Below are positions 6,405 through 7,306 of a stretch of DNA of 7,306 bases, one piece after another. The position numbers and the translations under genes are program-made. The first letter of the stretch is position 1. Each line of letters begins with the position of its first letter. The stretch comes from an uncultured Aeromicrobium sp. (GTDB lineage Bacteria; Actinomycetota; Actinomycetes; Propionibacteriales; Nocardioidaceae): positions 1-7,306 of the forward strand of contig NZ_CAMJVP010000167.1 of the NCBI RefSeq assembly GCF_946221465.1, given 5' to 3'. The notes under the pieces are model-generated. The model worked only from the letters and a program-made list of their open reading frames with translations. It was not told the DNA's origin and ran no database searches.

Positions 6405-7130
6405 TCAGCTTCCTCGCAGCTCGTTGCGAACCAGGACGGTGTGCAGTCGAACCAGGGTGGCGGCCAGTTCGGCCAAGGCGGCAGCGGCGTTCGGATTAGC
6501 GCGTGAGGCCTGAGGAACGGCCTGCTCCAGTAACGACACCTCGCGGTCGGCGGCCGCGCGCAGGCCCCGCAGGTGGCGGGGCTCGATCCCCAGCGCCGCC
6601 GTCTTCGCGACGAGCGAGGCGACCAGCAGATCGTCCCGACTGTAGTACCGCTGTTGAGGTCGCCGTCGAATGAGCTGGAACTCCTCGATCGCCTCAAGCG
6701 CCTCCTCGTCGATATCCGCAGCCTCGAGCAGTTCCTCACGCGAAAGACGGGTCGCGCCCTGGCCCTCCGAGAACGTGGCCGCGGTCGGCATGCCGTCGGT
6801 CGAGCTGACCGTGACATCGGGAACGAACCAGGCGATGTCGTCGTCGGCGAGGTCGGGCAGGACACCACGGTCGAGCTCGTCCAGCACCTGGCGGATATGC
6901 CCCAGCGGCCAGAACCGCTCCTTTTGCATGCGCAGTACGAAGCGCAAACGCTCGACATCGGCGTACGAGTACTTCCGGTATCCGGAGGGGGTGCGTTCGG
7001 GCTCGACAAGTCCCTCCTGCTCCAGATAACGCAGTTTGCTCAGCGTCAACTCTGGAAAGTCCGGACGCAGTTCGTCGAGGACCTTGCCGATCCCCAGACG
7101 CGCGTTCGGCTCCGGGAGCGCTTGGCTCAC
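6405..7130 (-). CDS. ftsR: MerR family transcriptional regulator, FtsR-like
   Basis: The product has 241 residues. The N-terminal winged-helix domain covers about 11-84, with LTLSKLRYLEQEGLVEPERT (helix-turn-helix), PSGYRKYSYADVERLRFVLR (wing and following helix) and FWPLGHIRQVLDEL. A linker around 100-127 leads to a C-terminal helical region with a second MerR-like stretch (LSREELLEAADI at 129-140, then YYSRDDLLVASLVAKTAALGIEPRHLR at about 162-188), which is typical of the Rv1828/FtsR family and not of metal-sensing MerR proteins. In C. glutamicum FtsR activates ftsZ and so links this locus to cell division; the same role here is inferred from orthology. The GTG at 7130-7128 overlaps the garA stop in a GTGA, so it is translationally coupled to the FHA gene. 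The neighbour below starts 2 bp after its stop. Confidence 0.88.
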   Translation of the reverse strand: MSQALPEPNARLGIGKVLDELRPDFPELTLSKLRYLEQEGLVEPERTPSGYRKYSYADVERLRFVLRMQKERFWPLGHIRQVLDELDRGVLPDLADDDIAWFVPDVTVSSTDGMPTAATFSEGQGATRLSREELLEAADIDEEALEAIEEFQLIRRRPQQRYYSRDDLLVASLVAKTAALGIEPRHLRGLRAAADREVSLLEQAVPQASRANPNAAAALAELAATLVRLHTVLVRNELRGS

Positions 7131-7306
7131 TGCGAGCCGCCCTGGGCGGGAGCGCCCGGGAAGTAGATGAGCCGATACTTGCCGATCTGCACCTCATCGC
7201 CACCGCTGAGCAGGACGTCGCCGTCGATGCGGTCACGGTTCACGTACGTGCCGTTGAGGCTGCCGAGATCGGAAACCACGAAGCCGCGGTCGCGGCGGGT
7301 GAACGT
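7127..7306 (-). CDS. garA: FHA-domain signalling protein, GarA/OdhI-like, C-terminal part
   Basis: The last 59 codons are visible; the start and the N-terminal phospho-threonine motif are beyond the right edge. The fragment contains the phosphopeptide-binding part of the FHA fold, VVSDLGSLNGTYVNRDRI, with the conserved Ser-Leu-Asn-Gly-Thr loop, then GDEVQIGKYRLIYFPG, closely resembling the C-terminal end of mycobacterial GarA and corynebacterial OdhI. Those proteins bind and inhibit 2-oxoglutarate dehydrogenase and related enzymes and are switched by Ser/Thr kinase PknB/PknG-type phosphorylation. The chain ends soon after the FHA domain (APAQGGSQ). Location beside ftsR supports the call. Without the N-terminus the phospho-switch cannot be checked. 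Confidence 0.88.
   Translation of the reverse strand, partial: TFTRRDRGFVVSDLGSLNGTYVNRDRIDGDVLLSGGDEVQIGKYRLIYFPGAPAQGGSQ

Noticed and set aside
6032..7009. 325-codon minus-strand frame overlapping ftsR and the nuclease gene
   Set aside because: It crosses two conserved genes in another frame, gives low-complexity Arg/Ser-rich sequence, and both real genes have family motifs throughout.

Overview
The window is high-GC DNA from an actinobacterium (Actinomycetota, probably Micrococcales-like; the genus cannot be fixed from sequence alone). The main evidence is the minus-strand order FHA protein (GarA/OdhI), MerR regulator (FtsR type), bifunctional-nuclease-family protein, second MerR regulator, then gcvP. 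This matches the conserved block garA-Rv1828-Rv1829-Rv1830-gcvB of Mycobacterium tuberculosis and odhI-ftsR-... of Corynebacterium glutamicum. GTG starts, purine-rich ribosome binding sites and overlapping stop/start codons are common here.

Layout, right to left (the direction of transcription of nearly everything). 7306-7127 is the C-terminal half of an FHA-domain protein (garA-like). 7130-6405 is an FtsR-like MerR regulator, overlapping garA by 4 bp. 6402-5938 is a DUF151 bifunctional nuclease, 2 bp after ftsR. A 129-bp gap follows, carrying a palindromic element (5878-5904). 5808-5233 is a second MerR regulator. About 20 bp after its stop comes a glycine riboswitch (5212-5101): one aptamer plus a short vestigial 'ghost' stem of a lost second aptamer. 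It leads 2835 bp of gcvP (5065-2231), the glycine decarboxylase. A terminator-like hairpin (2213-2196) follows. Then come two small four-helix membrane proteins with an 8-bp overlap (2113-1745, 1752-1357) and a START-like SRPBCC protein 3 bp further on (1353-889).

The last stretch (850-70) reads as one membrane-protein gene broken by about four single-base-type indels. It starts behind a good ribosome binding site but changes frame near 752, 650, 546 and 219. It meets a plus-strand gene head-on at position 65. The 20 visible C-terminal residues of that gene resemble the end of a uroporphyrinogen-III/tetrapyrrole methyltransferase.

Functionally, the right half is a regulatory block. GarA/OdhI controls 2-oxoglutarate and glutamate metabolism, and the two MerR proteins belong to families tied to cell division and growth. 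The middle is glycine catabolism under riboswitch control; gcvT and gcvH are not in the window. The left part is a coupled set of poorly characterised membrane-associated genes that may be read through from gcvP. I see no mobile element, CRISPR array, tRNA or rRNA. No clearly new defence or biosynthetic system is visible. The most interesting items are the shattered membrane gene, the singlet riboswitch with its alternative pairing, and the palindrome ahead of the second merR.
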